Virus record (IMG/VR): IMGVR_UViG_3300042330_000854
Span: 1-64,000 of that record
DNA: 64,000 nucleotides
Source: a virus
Direction: 5' to 3' (one strand)
The position numbers and the translations under genes are program-made. The notes under the pieces are model-generated. The model was not told the DNA's origin, did not search any database, and worked only from the letters and a program-made list of their open reading frames with translations. Every line of letters begins with the position of its first letter. Positions within the stretch are counted from its first letter, which is position 1. Below, in pieces: positions 39,005 through 46,312 of the stretch.

Positions 39005-39032
39005 TTGACATAAATTTTTATTATGTTATCCT
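39005..39032 (+). promoter_or_regulatory. sigma70-type promoter
   Basis: TTGACA, 16 bp, TATCCT, 24 bp before the ATG at 39056. Confidence 0.6.
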
Positions 39033-39055
39033 TTTTTAAACAAAGGAGAAAAAAT

Positions 39056-39460
39056 ATGCTAGAAAATGTTTATTTAGAATTTAATGATAATTTTAGCGGT
39101 TATCATGAACCTGATTATAAGAAAAATAATGAATTATTAACTAAATTAGAAAATTATAAGTTAATTAATAATTTTAATTTATTTTCTAATTTAGTTAATT
39201 TACTTCCAAATTGTATTATATTTGTTTGGTCTGAAACACCTTCTGATGATTTTGATTTATTTGATGTACAATTTGACGAAGATGAATGGGAAACTTATGA
39301 AGATTATTTATTGGCGTGTAGCAACAATAAATATGCTTCTATTTTGTTTTATGTTAACCCAAATTGTTTTATGACATTTTGTGGCAGTAATGCTGATATT
39401 GCTTTCTCATTACTATTAAAACAATTGAAAAAAATTAATGAAATTAGATTTATTGACTAA
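39056..39460 (+). CDS. hypothetical acidic protein
   Basis: 134 residues from the ATG behind AAAGGAG. Very acidic segment (SDDFDLFDVQFDEDEWETYE) then a hydrophobic half. Not recognised. Confidence 0.75.
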   Translation: MLENVYLEFNDNFSGYHEPDYKKNNELLTKLENYKLINNFNLFSNLVNLLPNCIIFVWSETPSDDFDLFDVQFDEDEWETYEDYLLACSNNKYASILFYVNPNCFMTFCGSNADIAFSLLLKQLKKINEIRFID

Positions 39461-39467
39461 TTAATTG

Positions 39468-39496
39468 TTGACATGATTAAGAAATTTTGGTATAAA
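39468..39496 (+). promoter_or_regulatory. sigma70-type promoter for tRNA cluster 2
   Basis: TTGACA, 17 bp, TATAAA. Confidence 0.75.
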
Positions 39497-39502
39497 TAAT
39501 TT

Positions 39503-39604
39503 AAGTTAATTAGAAGTGGGCTTCCGTAGCGACGGCTATAGATTTTTGTTCGATTCAAAATTAAATCATGGATGATTAACGTGGTTCGATTCCACAATTA
39601 ACTT
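39503..39604 (+). tRNA. tRNA-like gene with two TTCGATT hairpins
   Basis: Acceptor AAGTTAATT/AATTAACTT (9 bp). Two hairpins carry the loop TTCGATT: TTTTG/CAAAA and the T-arm GTGG/CCAC. Between them lies AATCAT-GG-ATGATT. The first TTCGATT hairpin occupies the anticodon position of a class II tRNA (would read CGA), but it looks like a T-arm, so I leave the identity open. Confidence 0.45.
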
Positions 39605-39701
39605 AATTTGGTCCTGTAGTTTACTCTTATCAGGACTACTTTGTTAAATAAAATGTTATGATTTGTCACATATTTTTAATATGCAAAAAGACAAATCCTT
39701 T

Positions 39702-39773
39702 GGGCCTAAAGTGTTGTTGGGGGCATAACAGATTTGCATTCTGTAGGGCGGGTTTCGAATACCCGTGGGTCCA
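39702..39773 (+). tRNA. tRNA-Ala (TGC)
   Basis: Acceptor GGGCCTA/TGGGTCC, D-stem GTG/CAT with GGGG in the loop, anticodon stem ACAGA/TCTGT with loop TTTGCAT, T-arm CGGGT-TTCGAAT-ACCCG, discriminator A. Standard. A GTCCTG/CAGGAC hairpin lies about 70 nt upstream. Confidence 0.9.
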
Positions 39774-39807
39774 CTATCGTAATATGGCGAGGGTTACAAT
39801 AAAATCG

Positions 39808-39836
39808 TTGACAAACGTTATCATTTATAGTAAAAA
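39808..39836 (+). promoter_or_regulatory. sigma70-type promoter
   Basis: TTGACA, 17 bp, TAAAAA; reads into the family Y element and tRNA-His. Confidence 0.6.
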
Positions 39837-39891
39837 AGAATAAGGACTGCCCATCGTTCTCCTAGCAATAGGTTTGGTAAATACCGAATAA

Positions 39892-39930
39892 AATTATGAT
39901 CTTAGTGGCGTTAGATTAGTAGCAATAATT
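39892..39930 (+). ncRNA. structured RNA, family Y copy 2 (core)
   Basis: AATTAT/ATAATT encloses GATCTTAGTGGCGTTAGATT and AGTAGCA, matching the core at 33110-33145. The flanks (CCTA-GCAA-TAGG, TTTGGT-AAAT-ACCGAA) differ from copy 1. Confidence 0.5.
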
Positions 39931-40041
39931 AAAATAGAAGAGAGGCATGTATGGTGAGCTATTGGAAGAGATAGACTAGGTGATGGCATTACCAAATAAT
40001 TATGCTAAAAGTTTTGATAGTTTCTTTAAAAAACTATCTAT

Positions 40042-40114
40042 GGTAGTTGTGGCAGAAAAGTTATGCGACAGATTGTGAGTCTGTAATAAGCGAGAGCGTT
40101 ACTCGTCAACTACC
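40042..40114 (+). tRNA. tRNA-His (GTG) with T-loop AGCGTTA
   Basis: G(-1) faces C73; acceptor GTAGTTG/CAACTAC, D-stem GCA/TGC around GAAAAGTTA, anticodon stem ACAGA/TCTGT with loop TTGTGAG, T-arm GCGAG-AGCGTTA-CTCGT. The extra G(-1), the hallmark of tRNA-His, argues that the gene is functional despite its missing GG and TTC. Confidence 0.85.
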
Positions 40115-40137
40115 CGAAATTTATTGGGGATTTATCA

Positions 40138-40422
40138 ATGCTAATTTGGTCTAATGAAAGCCGTGAACTTTTTAAAAATGTTGTAATTGAAAATAATATT
40201 GGTACTTTATCTTTACCAAGCGAAAACCCATTCAATATTGAATGGTCTAACCAATGTAAAATATTAGATAATAATCAAAGTACACCAGCTAATGAATATA
40301 AACAATATAATTTACAATTAAATAATGGTAAAATAGCTACTGGTGTTTTTATAAAACAAATTGAATTTTTTGGTGATAAAGATAAGAAAATTTTTACATT
40401 TGTAATTGATACTATTTCTTAA
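40138..40422 (+). CDS. hypothetical protein
   Basis: 94 residues, predominantly beta strands. ATG behind GGGG at 10 nt. Starts 23 nt after tRNA-His. Unknown. Confidence 0.7.
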   Translation: MLIWSNESRELFKNVVIENNIGTLSLPSENPFNIEWSNQCKILDNNQSTPANEYKQYNLQLNNGKIATGVFIKQIEFFGDKDKKIFTFVIDTIS

Positions 40423-40449
40423 TAAAAATATATTATAGAAAGAAAAACA

Positions 40450-40608
40450 ATGTTTCCATTATTTTTATTACTATTAAATTTTATATTGTTTAGTGGAATA
40501 ATTTATATGATGATTAAAATAGGTTTTTGGTTGTCTGTTTTTTGTATTTTACTTAGTTCTATAGTATGGATACCAGTTATTGTACTTCTTTACATGCATC
40601 GCAAATAA
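40450..40608 (+). CDS. 52-residue membrane protein
   Basis: MFPLFLLLLNFILFSGIIYM then a second hydrophobic helix and a basic end (HRK). ATG behind AGAAAG. Two transmembrane helices. Confidence 0.65.
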   Translation: MFPLFLLLLNFILFSGIIYMMIKIGFWLSVFCILLSSIVWIPVIVLLYMHRK

Positions 40609-40613
40609 TCTAA

Positions 40614-40853
40614 ATGTTAAGTGATATTAAATTTTCACATCAATTAGAACAAAGTTTACATTTTATTGTTGAAAATTTAGAAGATAAATCTTCAAATAAT
40701 ATTATGATAAATTTTAATATTTTCTTTAAATTGTTAATTAATTGTAAAGATGTAAAAAATGTGTATTTGAATTTTATTGATAATATTTTTGTTATAAATT
40801 ATACATATAATAAACAAAATTTTTGTATTAACTTTTTCTATAAAACAACTTAA
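40614..40853 (+). CDS. hypothetical protein
   Basis: 79 residues with strand-rich end (NVYLNFIDNIFVINYTYNK). No clear ribosome site; translation may be coupled to the previous gene 6 nt away. Confidence 0.6.
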   Translation: MLSDIKFSHQLEQSLHFIVENLEDKSSNNIMINFNIFFKLLINCKDVKNVYLNFIDNIFVINYTYNKQNFCINFFYKTT

Positions 40854-40865
40854 AAAGGAAATAAA

Positions 40866-41600
40866 ATGAGTTTAGCTTTATTTGATACAGAGGGGTTGCG
40901 TTTTCGACGCCAAACTGAATTACGATTACGTGAACAAATTAAAAATGAATTAGTAGAAAATATTCAACAAATTTTATTAGATATGAATCAAATGTGGCGT
41001 TTTGAAGAAGTTGAAACGCCATTAATTATGCCTAAAGAATTAATGAATGCAAGTTATGATCTTGATGATATTTTTGTTTTACAAAATAAAATAGCCAATA
41101 AAGATTATGCTTTACGTGCAGAAACAACATTAGGTTCTTATTTAATGGCTGTTGAATTACTTAAAACAACTTCAATTCGTGCTCCTTTGTGTGTTTATAC
41201 ACATGGGCCAAGTTTTCGAGTTGAAAATTCAGATGGGGCAACTGCTGCTAAATTACGGTTTAATCAATTTTATCAATTGGAATTTCAATTAATTTATGGT
41301 GCTGATACCAAAGCGCCGATTATTGAAACAATGATTGAAAAATTACCTACGGTAGTAAATAAAATTCTTAATAAATCTGTTAGAACAATTGAAAGTGATC
41401 GTTTGCCTTCTTATTCGATAGAAACAATTGATATTGAAGTTGAATGGTATTCTGAAACAGCAAAAAAGATGGAATTTAAAGAAATTGCCAGTATGAGTTT
41501 ACGCAAAGATTTTCCTTTAATTCCAGGCCATAAACCGTATCGTGTTTTTGAAATTGCTTTTGGAACTGATCGATTATTGGCTATGAAAAATGGCATTTGA
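40866..41600 (+). CDS. class II aminoacyl-tRNA synthetase core, GlyRS-like
   Basis: 244 residues. YALRAETTLGSY (residues 81-92) matches the LRPETAQG block of GlyRS. Class II motif 2 is FRVE (117-120) with RFNQFYQLEFQLIYG, and motif 3 is FEIAFGTDRLLAM near the C-terminus. The anticodon-binding domain is absent. It could aminoacylate a minimal or unusual tRNA, act on another amino-acid acceptor, or make dinucleotides. Its neighbours are tRNA-His and the RNase P-like RNA, and the phage tRNA-Gly is atypical. Confidence 0.8.
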   Translation: MSLALFDTEGLRFRRQTELRLREQIKNELVENIQQILLDMNQMWRFEEVETPLIMPKELMNASYDLDDIFVLQNKIANKDYALRAETTLGSYLMAVELLKTTSIRAPLCVYTHGPSFRVENSDGATAAKLRFNQFYQLEFQLIYGADTKAPIIETMIEKLPTVVNKILNKSVRTIESDRLPSYSIETIDIEVEWYSETAKKMEFKEIASMSLRKDFPLIPGHKPYRVFEIAFGTDRLLAMKNGI

Positions 41601-41880
41601 TTTACATGAATTGAATCAATTAAAATTTGATTTAAAAAATCTAAATGTAAATATTAAAATATGTTCTCCTGATAATAAATTGGGAGAACATTTTATTGAT
41701 TTTTATATTGATGATAAAAGAATTTTAACTATTGTTTATAAATTAAAATTTGGTTTCGGATTTTTTAGTGAAGATGCAATAATGTTTGAAGGCCCAAGTG
41801 AAATTTTAAATTATGAAAATGCATTAATAAAAATTCGAGAATTTTTAGCTGATAAAAATTTGTTAAATAAATCTACATAG
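41590..41880 (+). CDS. hypothetical protein
   Basis: 96 residues; begins 11 nt inside the synthetase gene. Strands plus a C-terminal helix (YENALIKIREFLADK). Possibly a partner of the synthetase-like protein because of coupling. Confidence 0.68.
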   Translation: MAFDLHELNQLKFDLKNLNVNIKICSPDNKLGEHFIDFYIDDKRILTIVYKLKFGFGFFSEDAIMFEGPSEILNYENALIKIREFLADKNLLNKST

Positions 41881-41883
41881 TTT

Positions 41884-42350
41884 CAGAGTTAGAAAAAGGG
41901 AATCGCTCTTCCCAAAAACATTTTCAGAATACAGGACTGAGGAAATGAGTTAGAAACAAACGAACGGTTACGATTAACCGGAATAGAAAAAATTCTATTC
42001 ACTAATCCGTCTATCGAGTAGAATTGGTAGGCGAAAAGATTCTAGCAATGTTTGTTCATTAACAACTAGAAGTTATCATAATTTTAATACATGAGAATTA
42101 TGATAATCCCGTTTTGAGAAATTTAAAATCAATTTCTGAAGATTTATCACGAGTAGGTACAGCAAAACCGCCTGCGCTTTATTTTATAATGTAGTGAGTC
42201 ATGTATGAAATTTACGCCGATGCTTTTATACGTAAGGTGCAAAATTTGATCTTCCCTATGTCATTATTATTTTATTAGTTTTGGCATGGGGAAGAATGAA
42301 ATATGTCCTCAGCAATTGCCGTATGGGCTTTAGAAATAAAGAAAAAAATC
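41884..42350 (+). ncRNA. large structured RNA resembling bacterial RNase P RNA
   Basis: About 470 nt with no open frame. Long-range CTGAGGA (41937) pairs with TCCTCAG (42306). Local hairpins: GGGAA/TTCCC, CGGTTA/TAACCG, GAATAGAA/TTCTATTC, TTATCATAATT/AATTATGATAA, TCTTCCC/GGGGAAGA. Sequence blocks in RNase P order: GAGGAAATGAG (CR I-like), ACAGCAAAACCGCC (like ACAG..GCAAACCGCC), ACGTAAGG, AGAATGAAATATGTCC (like AGATGAATGACTGTCC). RNase P trims tRNA 5' ends. The canonical P4 helix is not convincing by eye, so the identity is provisional. Confidence 0.5.
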
Positions 42351-42472
42351 AAGTAAAAAACAAAAAAAATAAAATTTTTCTTCTAATAAGATTTATAGCA
42401 GAAATTCTTTTTTTATTGAAAATTTTTTTACATGATATTATATTAACTTTTTAATGAAAGAAAAAATAAAAA

Positions 42473-42676
42473 ATGACAAAACCTTATACTTGTGAAATCA
42501 CTCAACAAACTTTTGAAAATGTTGAAGCCGCTAATTTTTATTTTACTCAACAAAATAAAATGGTTTCTATTCTTCCAGTTGGTTCAATAGTAACTATGGA
42601 ATTTAGACCTAATCGAGTTAGAATTTATCATGATTTAGAAGATAAAAATATCATCATAGATATTACTTTTGGTTAA
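42473..42676 (+). CDS. hypothetical protein
   Basis: 67 residues. YTCEITQQTFENVEAANFYF at the start, then a small beta part. ATG behind GAAAGAAAAA. Unknown. Confidence 0.7.
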   Translation: MTKPYTCEITQQTFENVEAANFYFTQQNKMVSILPVGSIVTMEFRPNRVRIYHDLEDKNIIIDITFG

Positions 42677-42696
42677 AATTAATTGATAAAAACATG

Positions 42697-42725
42697 TTGA
42701 CAAGCTAATAAAAACATAGTAAGTT
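42697..42725 (+). promoter_or_regulatory. sigma70-type promoter
   Basis: TTGACA, 17 bp, TAAGTT, before the tRNA-like gene at 42732 and tRNA-Glu. Confidence 0.65.
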
Positions 42726-42731
42726 ATATAC

Positions 42732-42832
42732 ATAAGCATGGGATATGAAAAGAAGGTTCGAGTCCTTCGCCGCAACGTTGACAACAACGGGGTGGATGTT
42801 GTTCGCCGGAAAGAAGCTTTTCTGTGCTTATA
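42732..42832 (+). tRNA. tRNA-like RNA with internal T-arm-like hairpin
   Basis: ATAAGCA/TGCTTAT acceptor, nested GAAAAG/CTTTTC, a GAAGG-TTCGAGT-CCTTC hairpin near the 5' side, and AACAAC-GGGGTGGAT-GTTGTT. The TGGAT loop resembles that of tRNA-Tyr and tRNA-Arg (TCT). The arm order looks permuted but I find no consistent permuted tRNA. Confidence 0.45.
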
Positions 42833-42907
42833 TCACGCATTCGAATAATCAGTTAATTCAACAGACTTTCAATCTGTAAACGAGAGGGCAGAACTCTCAT
42901 GCGTGAC
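42833..42907 (+). tRNA. tRNA-Glu (TTC) with T-loop GGCAGAA
   Basis: Acceptor TCACGCA/TGCGTGA, D-arm GAAT-AATCAGTTA-ATTC, anticodon stem ACAGA/TCTGT with loop CTTTCAA, T-arm GAGAG-GGCAGAA-CTCTC. D-loop and T-loop match the pattern of tRNA-Met at 32331 although all stems differ. Confidence 0.83.
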
Positions 42908-42930
42908 TTTTTAAAATATAGGAATAAAAT

Positions 42931-43107
42931 ATGGAAAATGTATTAATTCTTCTGTTATTACCAATTATTGTAATATTAATTGGGTTAATTTTATTTGTTT
43001 ATATTTACTTACCATTATCTATTCCATTTTTACTACCAAGTTTAACTGTAATTATAATTTCTATTCTAATTTTTATTGTTATACATTATATTGGAAAAAT
43101 AATTTAA
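42931..43107 (+). CDS. 58-residue membrane protein
   Basis: MENVLILLLLPIIVILIGLI then two further hydrophobic helices. ATG behind AGGAAT. Confidence 0.65.
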   Translation: MENVLILLLLPIIVILIGLILFVYIYLPLSIPFLLPSLTVIIISILIFIVIHYIGKII

Positions 43108-43191
43108 AAATTAAATAAAATGCTTTAATTAATGTAGTTGTGATAGATAAATAATGTACAAATTTATGCCGATTTAATAAGAGAAAATAAT

Positions 43192-43341
43192 ATGAATAAT
43201 AATTTTAATTTAGAACATGTTGGAAGTTCTTTTGAAGATTGGCTTGAATACGAAGGATTTGCTGAAGAAGTTTATGCAAGTGCTTTAAAAGAATTACAAT
43301 TTGAACAAATTGAAAAAACATTAAAGAAATTACAAAAATAA
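43192..43341 (+). CDS. 49-residue phage protein (GSSFEDWL motif)
   Basis: HVGSSFEDWLEYEGFAEEVY resembles the G-S-x-F-x-D-F/W-L-x-E-E-G signature of small phage and antitoxin-like proteins. All helical. The ribosome site is weak (GAGAAAA). Confidence 0.65.
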   Translation: MNNNFNLEHVGSSFEDWLEYEGFAEEVYASALKELQFEQIEKTLKKLQK

Positions 43342-43355
43342 TTAGAAAGTTTTTT

Positions 43356-43892
43356 ATGATATTTAAAATAGAAAAAAATGTTAATTTAAATAATAGTTTT
43401 ATTCCAAGAAAATACGAAGAACTATATAAAATTGTAGATGGTATGAAAATAGGAGATAATATAAAGTTATCTTCTACAATGTTTAATAAAAATAATTTGA
43501 GAAAATATCAAATTACAATTCAAAATTGTCTTAAAAATAAATATCCAGAAAAAAAGTTTATAACTTCTATTATCAACGACGATATTTATTTATGGTATGC
43601 TAATAAAGAAAACACCAACGACATTAAAAAATTAATTCATCAGGTTAAAAAACAAATTTATTTAAATAAAAAAAATTCTAATTGGTTTATTGTTAATGAT
43701 ATTTTAATAGAAAAAGATATACTTATTGATGATATTGAACATAAAATATTACAAATCGGCGATAGTTTTATGGTTGACACTGAATTAAAAAGACAATGTT
43801 GTCTTGATAAGTTAAGACGTATGTACCCATCATATAAATTTAAAAGTAAAAAAATAACAATTAATGAGTATAGAATTTGGAGAATATCATGA
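43356..43892 (+). CDS. duplicated RVWR-family protein
   Basis: 178 residues with two copies of the family unit: GMKIGDNIKL...YLWYANKE and LQIGDSFMVD...YRIWRIS. Single-unit relatives are at 13535 and directly downstream. Overlaps the next gene by 4 nt. Confidence 0.75.
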   Translation: MIFKIEKNVNLNNSFIPRKYEELYKIVDGMKIGDNIKLSSTMFNKNNLRKYQITIQNCLKNKYPEKKFITSIINDDIYLWYANKENTNDIKKLIHQVKKQIYLNKKNSNWFIVNDILIEKDILIDDIEHKILQIGDSFMVDTELKRQCCLDKLRRMYPSYKFKSKKITINEYRIWRIS

Positions 43893-44179
43893 AAATTGAT
43901 AAAAATATTCCATTACTAAATAACAATCAAAATACACCTAGTAAATATATTTTACCAGAAATGGAAATCGGTGATAGTATTTTGTTTACTGTTCCAGAAA
44001 ATGAAAGGTTTAATGCGTTTAAACAAAGAACTATTGCTGGATTAAAACATCATAATCCAGACTATGTTTTGTCTTTAAGAAATGAAGGTAAAAATAGTTT
44101 CAGAGTTTGGCGCGTAGCAGAAAAACCTAAAAATGTATTTGTTGTTATTAATAAAGAAATGATAGAAAAAATTAATTAA
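43889..44179 (+). CDS. RVWR-family phage protein
   Basis: 96 residues from the ATG at 43889 (GGAG 8 nt upstream), not the earlier in-frame ATG at 43877. Core MEIGDSILFTVPENERFNAF and SFRVWRVAEKP are very close to 13535. Confidence 0.78.
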   Translation: MKIDKNIPLLNNNQNTPSKYILPEMEIGDSILFTVPENERFNAFKQRTIAGLKHHNPDYVLSLRNEGKNSFRVWRVAEKPKNVFVVINKEMIEKIN

Positions 44180-44330
44180 ATGTTTGAAACAAAAATGCGA
44201 TTATAAAGATTTATACTGAATTAAATCATTATTTATAATTCCCATTGTTTCACTTATTTTATGCTATATTCAGACATTATTTAGTTTAAGGTTGTAAGAT
44301 AATGGGTATATAAGTCAGCAACCTTTTTAC

Positions 44331-44400
44331 GCGGGATAGTGAAGTGGTTATCACACAGGATTCATGCTCCTGTATCCTAGGTTCAAATCCTAGTTCCGCT
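44331..44400 (+). tRNA. tRNA with CAT anticodon (Met or Ile2), standard loops
   Basis: Acceptor GCGGGAT/GTTCCGC, D-arm GTG..CAC with TGG, anticodon stem CAGGA/TCCTG with loop TTCATGC, T-arm CTAGG-TTCAAAT-CCTAG. The anticodon loop matches that of 33942, but here the D- and T-loops are standard. 44180-44330 and 44401-44503 hold no gene. Confidence 0.88.
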
Positions 44401-44503
44401 ACAATTAAATTTTATAATACCATAAGTCTGTTTAAGTGATTATGACGATTAACAAATAGTTAATTCATCTATGTACAAAATCCTTTTCAGCAGGTTATTT
44501 TAA

Positions 44504-44552
44504 AGAATGATTTCCGCAAAATTTAGCTTGGATATGCAAAAAACATCATTCT
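44504..44552 (+). ncRNA. Z element 5
   Basis: AGAATGAT/ATCATTCT with TTTCCGCAAAA and TGCAAAAAAC inside; 10 kb from the other four but almost identical to element 3. The inner helix changes TTC/GAA to TCC/GGA, keeping pairing. Confidence 0.6.
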
Positions 44553-44583
44553 GTTTTAAACATTTTATATGAAGGAAAAAATA

Positions 44584-44778
44584 ATGCACAAATATACAAA
44601 TTTAATTATTAAAAAAACATACGACGAAACAACAAATACTTATACTGAAGTACCATTTACTGTCGTTGAAGATCAAAACGATGTTTGGACTTTACTAAAT
44701 TATTTTGCTAGAGATAATAATGATCCAAAAATTACATTTATAATTAAACCTATTACTGTTTCTGATGTTCCAAAATAA
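44584..44778 (+). CDS. hypothetical protein
   Basis: 64 residues from ATG 44584 behind AAGGA. KKTYDETTNTYTEVPFTVVE: short beta hairpins. Convergent with 44780. Confidence 0.68.
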   Translation: MHKYTNLIIKKTYDETTNTYTEVPFTVVEDQNDVWTLLNYFARDNNDPKITFIIKPITVSDVPK

Positions 44779-44779
44779 T

Positions 44780-45013
44780 TTAATCTTTTAAATCAGGATT
44801 CATTATTAACATGATTTTATTAGCTATTTCTAATGAAATAGCATCTTTTTCTTTTTGTTTAATTTGTTGAAACGCTTGAATTTCCCATTTCATTAACCCT
44901 AAATTATCAAAATTATCATAAGAATTTATATTTTCTAAAATTTCTTTTATTTTGAAATTAGTTTGTGATTTTTTAAGTAAAATTTTATATTGATTGTTTT
45001 CTGTGTATCTCAT
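44780..45013 (-). CDS. hypothetical helical protein, lone minus-strand gene
   Basis: 77 residues, helical (EIQAFQQIKQKEKDAISLEI). The only minus-strand gene between 36 and 50 kb. No ribosome site stands out, so moderate support. Confidence 0.5.
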   Translation of the reverse strand: MRYTENNQYKILLKKSQTNFKIKEILENINSYDNFDNLGLMKWEIQAFQQIKQKEKDAISLEIANKIMLIMNPDLKD

Positions 45014-45034
45014 CGATTATTTAAAGGTTATAAA

Positions 45035-45352
45035 ATGAATTTATTAAAAAATTCTAAATTTAAAAAATTAATTAATAATTCTAATATTTATTGGATTGAT
45101 TTGCCGATTATTGATGGGAATTTAGATTATACATACTCAGTTTTAAACTCAGAAGATTTTCTAAAAAAATTTGAAAATGGTTATTATAAATATACCTATT
45201 TTACAAATGATGGTAGAGATTATAATGAAATACAAACCGATTTACCATCACTTAGAACTAAATTACAACAATTTTTTATTGATGATAATTATCATTTAAT
45301 TTATGTTGAATTAAACAATACTGATTATTTATTATATATATTAGGAAAATAA
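45035..45352 (+). CDS. hypothetical protein with tail-like end
   Basis: 105 residues from ATG 45035 behind AAAGG. Ends YVELNNTDYLLYILGK, again N-N-T-acidic-x-x-L-x-x-L. Two nucleotides before the next gene. Confidence 0.7.
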   Translation: MNLLKNSKFKKLINNSNIYWIDLPIIDGNLDYTYSVLNSEDFLKKFENGYYKYTYFTNDGRDYNEIQTDLPSLRTKLQQFFIDDNYHLIYVELNNTDYLLYILGK

Positions 45353-45353
45353 A

Positions 45354-45734
45354 ATGAACTTTGAAGATTTTAAAAAATTAGTTAAAGAAATTAAAAATGA
45401 TGATGAAGATTATTTTTATATTGAAAAAAATATATTTGATAAAGATGCTAATTTTTATTCATTTGATGATTGCTTAACTTATGAAGGCAATTATATGGGC
45501 GATAGTTGGGATTATCCAGACAGTTCAAAATACCCAACAGAAATTAAAAAAATTGATTTATTTTTAGAAAAATATGTTCAAAATATTTCTTTTATTCAAT
45601 ATAAAAAACTAACAAACAAATATCGACATATTAGTCATGAAACTCGTGATATTTATTCTAATACAGTTTATAAGATAACATATATTTCAATAAAAGAATT
45701 TTATGATTTTCTTCTTGAAAATAAATTAATTTAG
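45354..45734 (+). CDS. hypothetical acidic protein
   Basis: 126 residues. Central MGDSWDYPDSSKYPTEIKK; Asp/Tyr-rich. Not recognised. Confidence 0.72.
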   Translation: MNFEDFKKLVKEIKNDDEDYFYIEKNIFDKDANFYSFDDCLTYEGNYMGDSWDYPDSSKYPTEIKKIDLFLEKYVQNISFIQYKKLTNKYRHISHETRDIYSNTVYKITYISIKEFYDFLLENKLI

Positions 45735-45789
45735 GTTGCTAAGATTATAATTGTTTAGTATATTATAATCTTAATAAAGGAGATATTAA

Positions 45790-45933
45790 ATGAAAATTTA
45801 TTTTGATGTAAAATATAATGATAATGTAATTGCCACAAAAGATAAATTTATTTTTCTGCATGAAAAATTAAAGCATAAAATTCTTTATTCCAAAGAATCT
45901 ATTTTGCGTTTAGTTGAGAAAACCAATGAATAA
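45790..45933 (+). CDS. 47-residue protein
   Basis: MKIYFDVKYNDNVIATKDKF at the start. ATG behind AAAGGAG. Overlaps the next gene by 8 nt. Confidence 0.65.
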   Translation: MKIYFDVKYNDNVIATKDKFIFLHEKLKHKILYSKESILRLVEKTNE

Positions 45934-46312
45934 ATTATCAATAAAAGAATTAGAATTTTTATATAATATTTTAAATATTGAATATCATAATATGGTTAAT
46001 CAAAACAAAGATGATTTTGATGATAGATTTTATAATATTTGTATGGAAAAAATTTTACAATATCATGACAATAATAAAACATGTTTGAAATTATTAAAAG
46101 AAAAACATCAACAAATCAATTATTTTAATTCCAATATTAGAGTTATAAATCATAATTTTAACTTTAATAATTTTAATTCAATTGATGAAAATGAACTAAA
46201 TTACATCGTTATTTTAGAGCATAAAATATTAATTGTTGATTTACTATTGATTAATCCAGGATGTTATGATAAAATGAACATGAACCAAATTGTTGATATT
46301 TTACAAAATTGA
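45926..46312 (+). CDS. hypothetical protein
   Basis: 128 residues from ATG 45926; the upstream in-frame TTG is unlikely. Ends NMNQIVDILQN. Asn-rich helical protein. Overlaps the kinase-like gene by 4 nt. Confidence 0.68.
   Translation: MNKLSIKELEFLYNILNIEYHNMVNQNKDDFDDRFYNICMEKILQYHDNNKTCLKLLKEKHQQINYFNSNIRVINHNFNFNNFNSIDENELNYIVILEHKILIVDLLLINPGCYDKMNMNQIVDILQN

Noticed and set aside
39658-39843. A 61-codon plus-strand frame near tRNA-Ala.
   Set aside because: It contains the full tRNA-Ala (TGC) gene.
42732-42832. Circularly permuted tRNA gene.
   Set aside because: A T-arm-like hairpin precedes other arms, but no acceptor 3' strand follows it and no matching 5' strand lies downstream.
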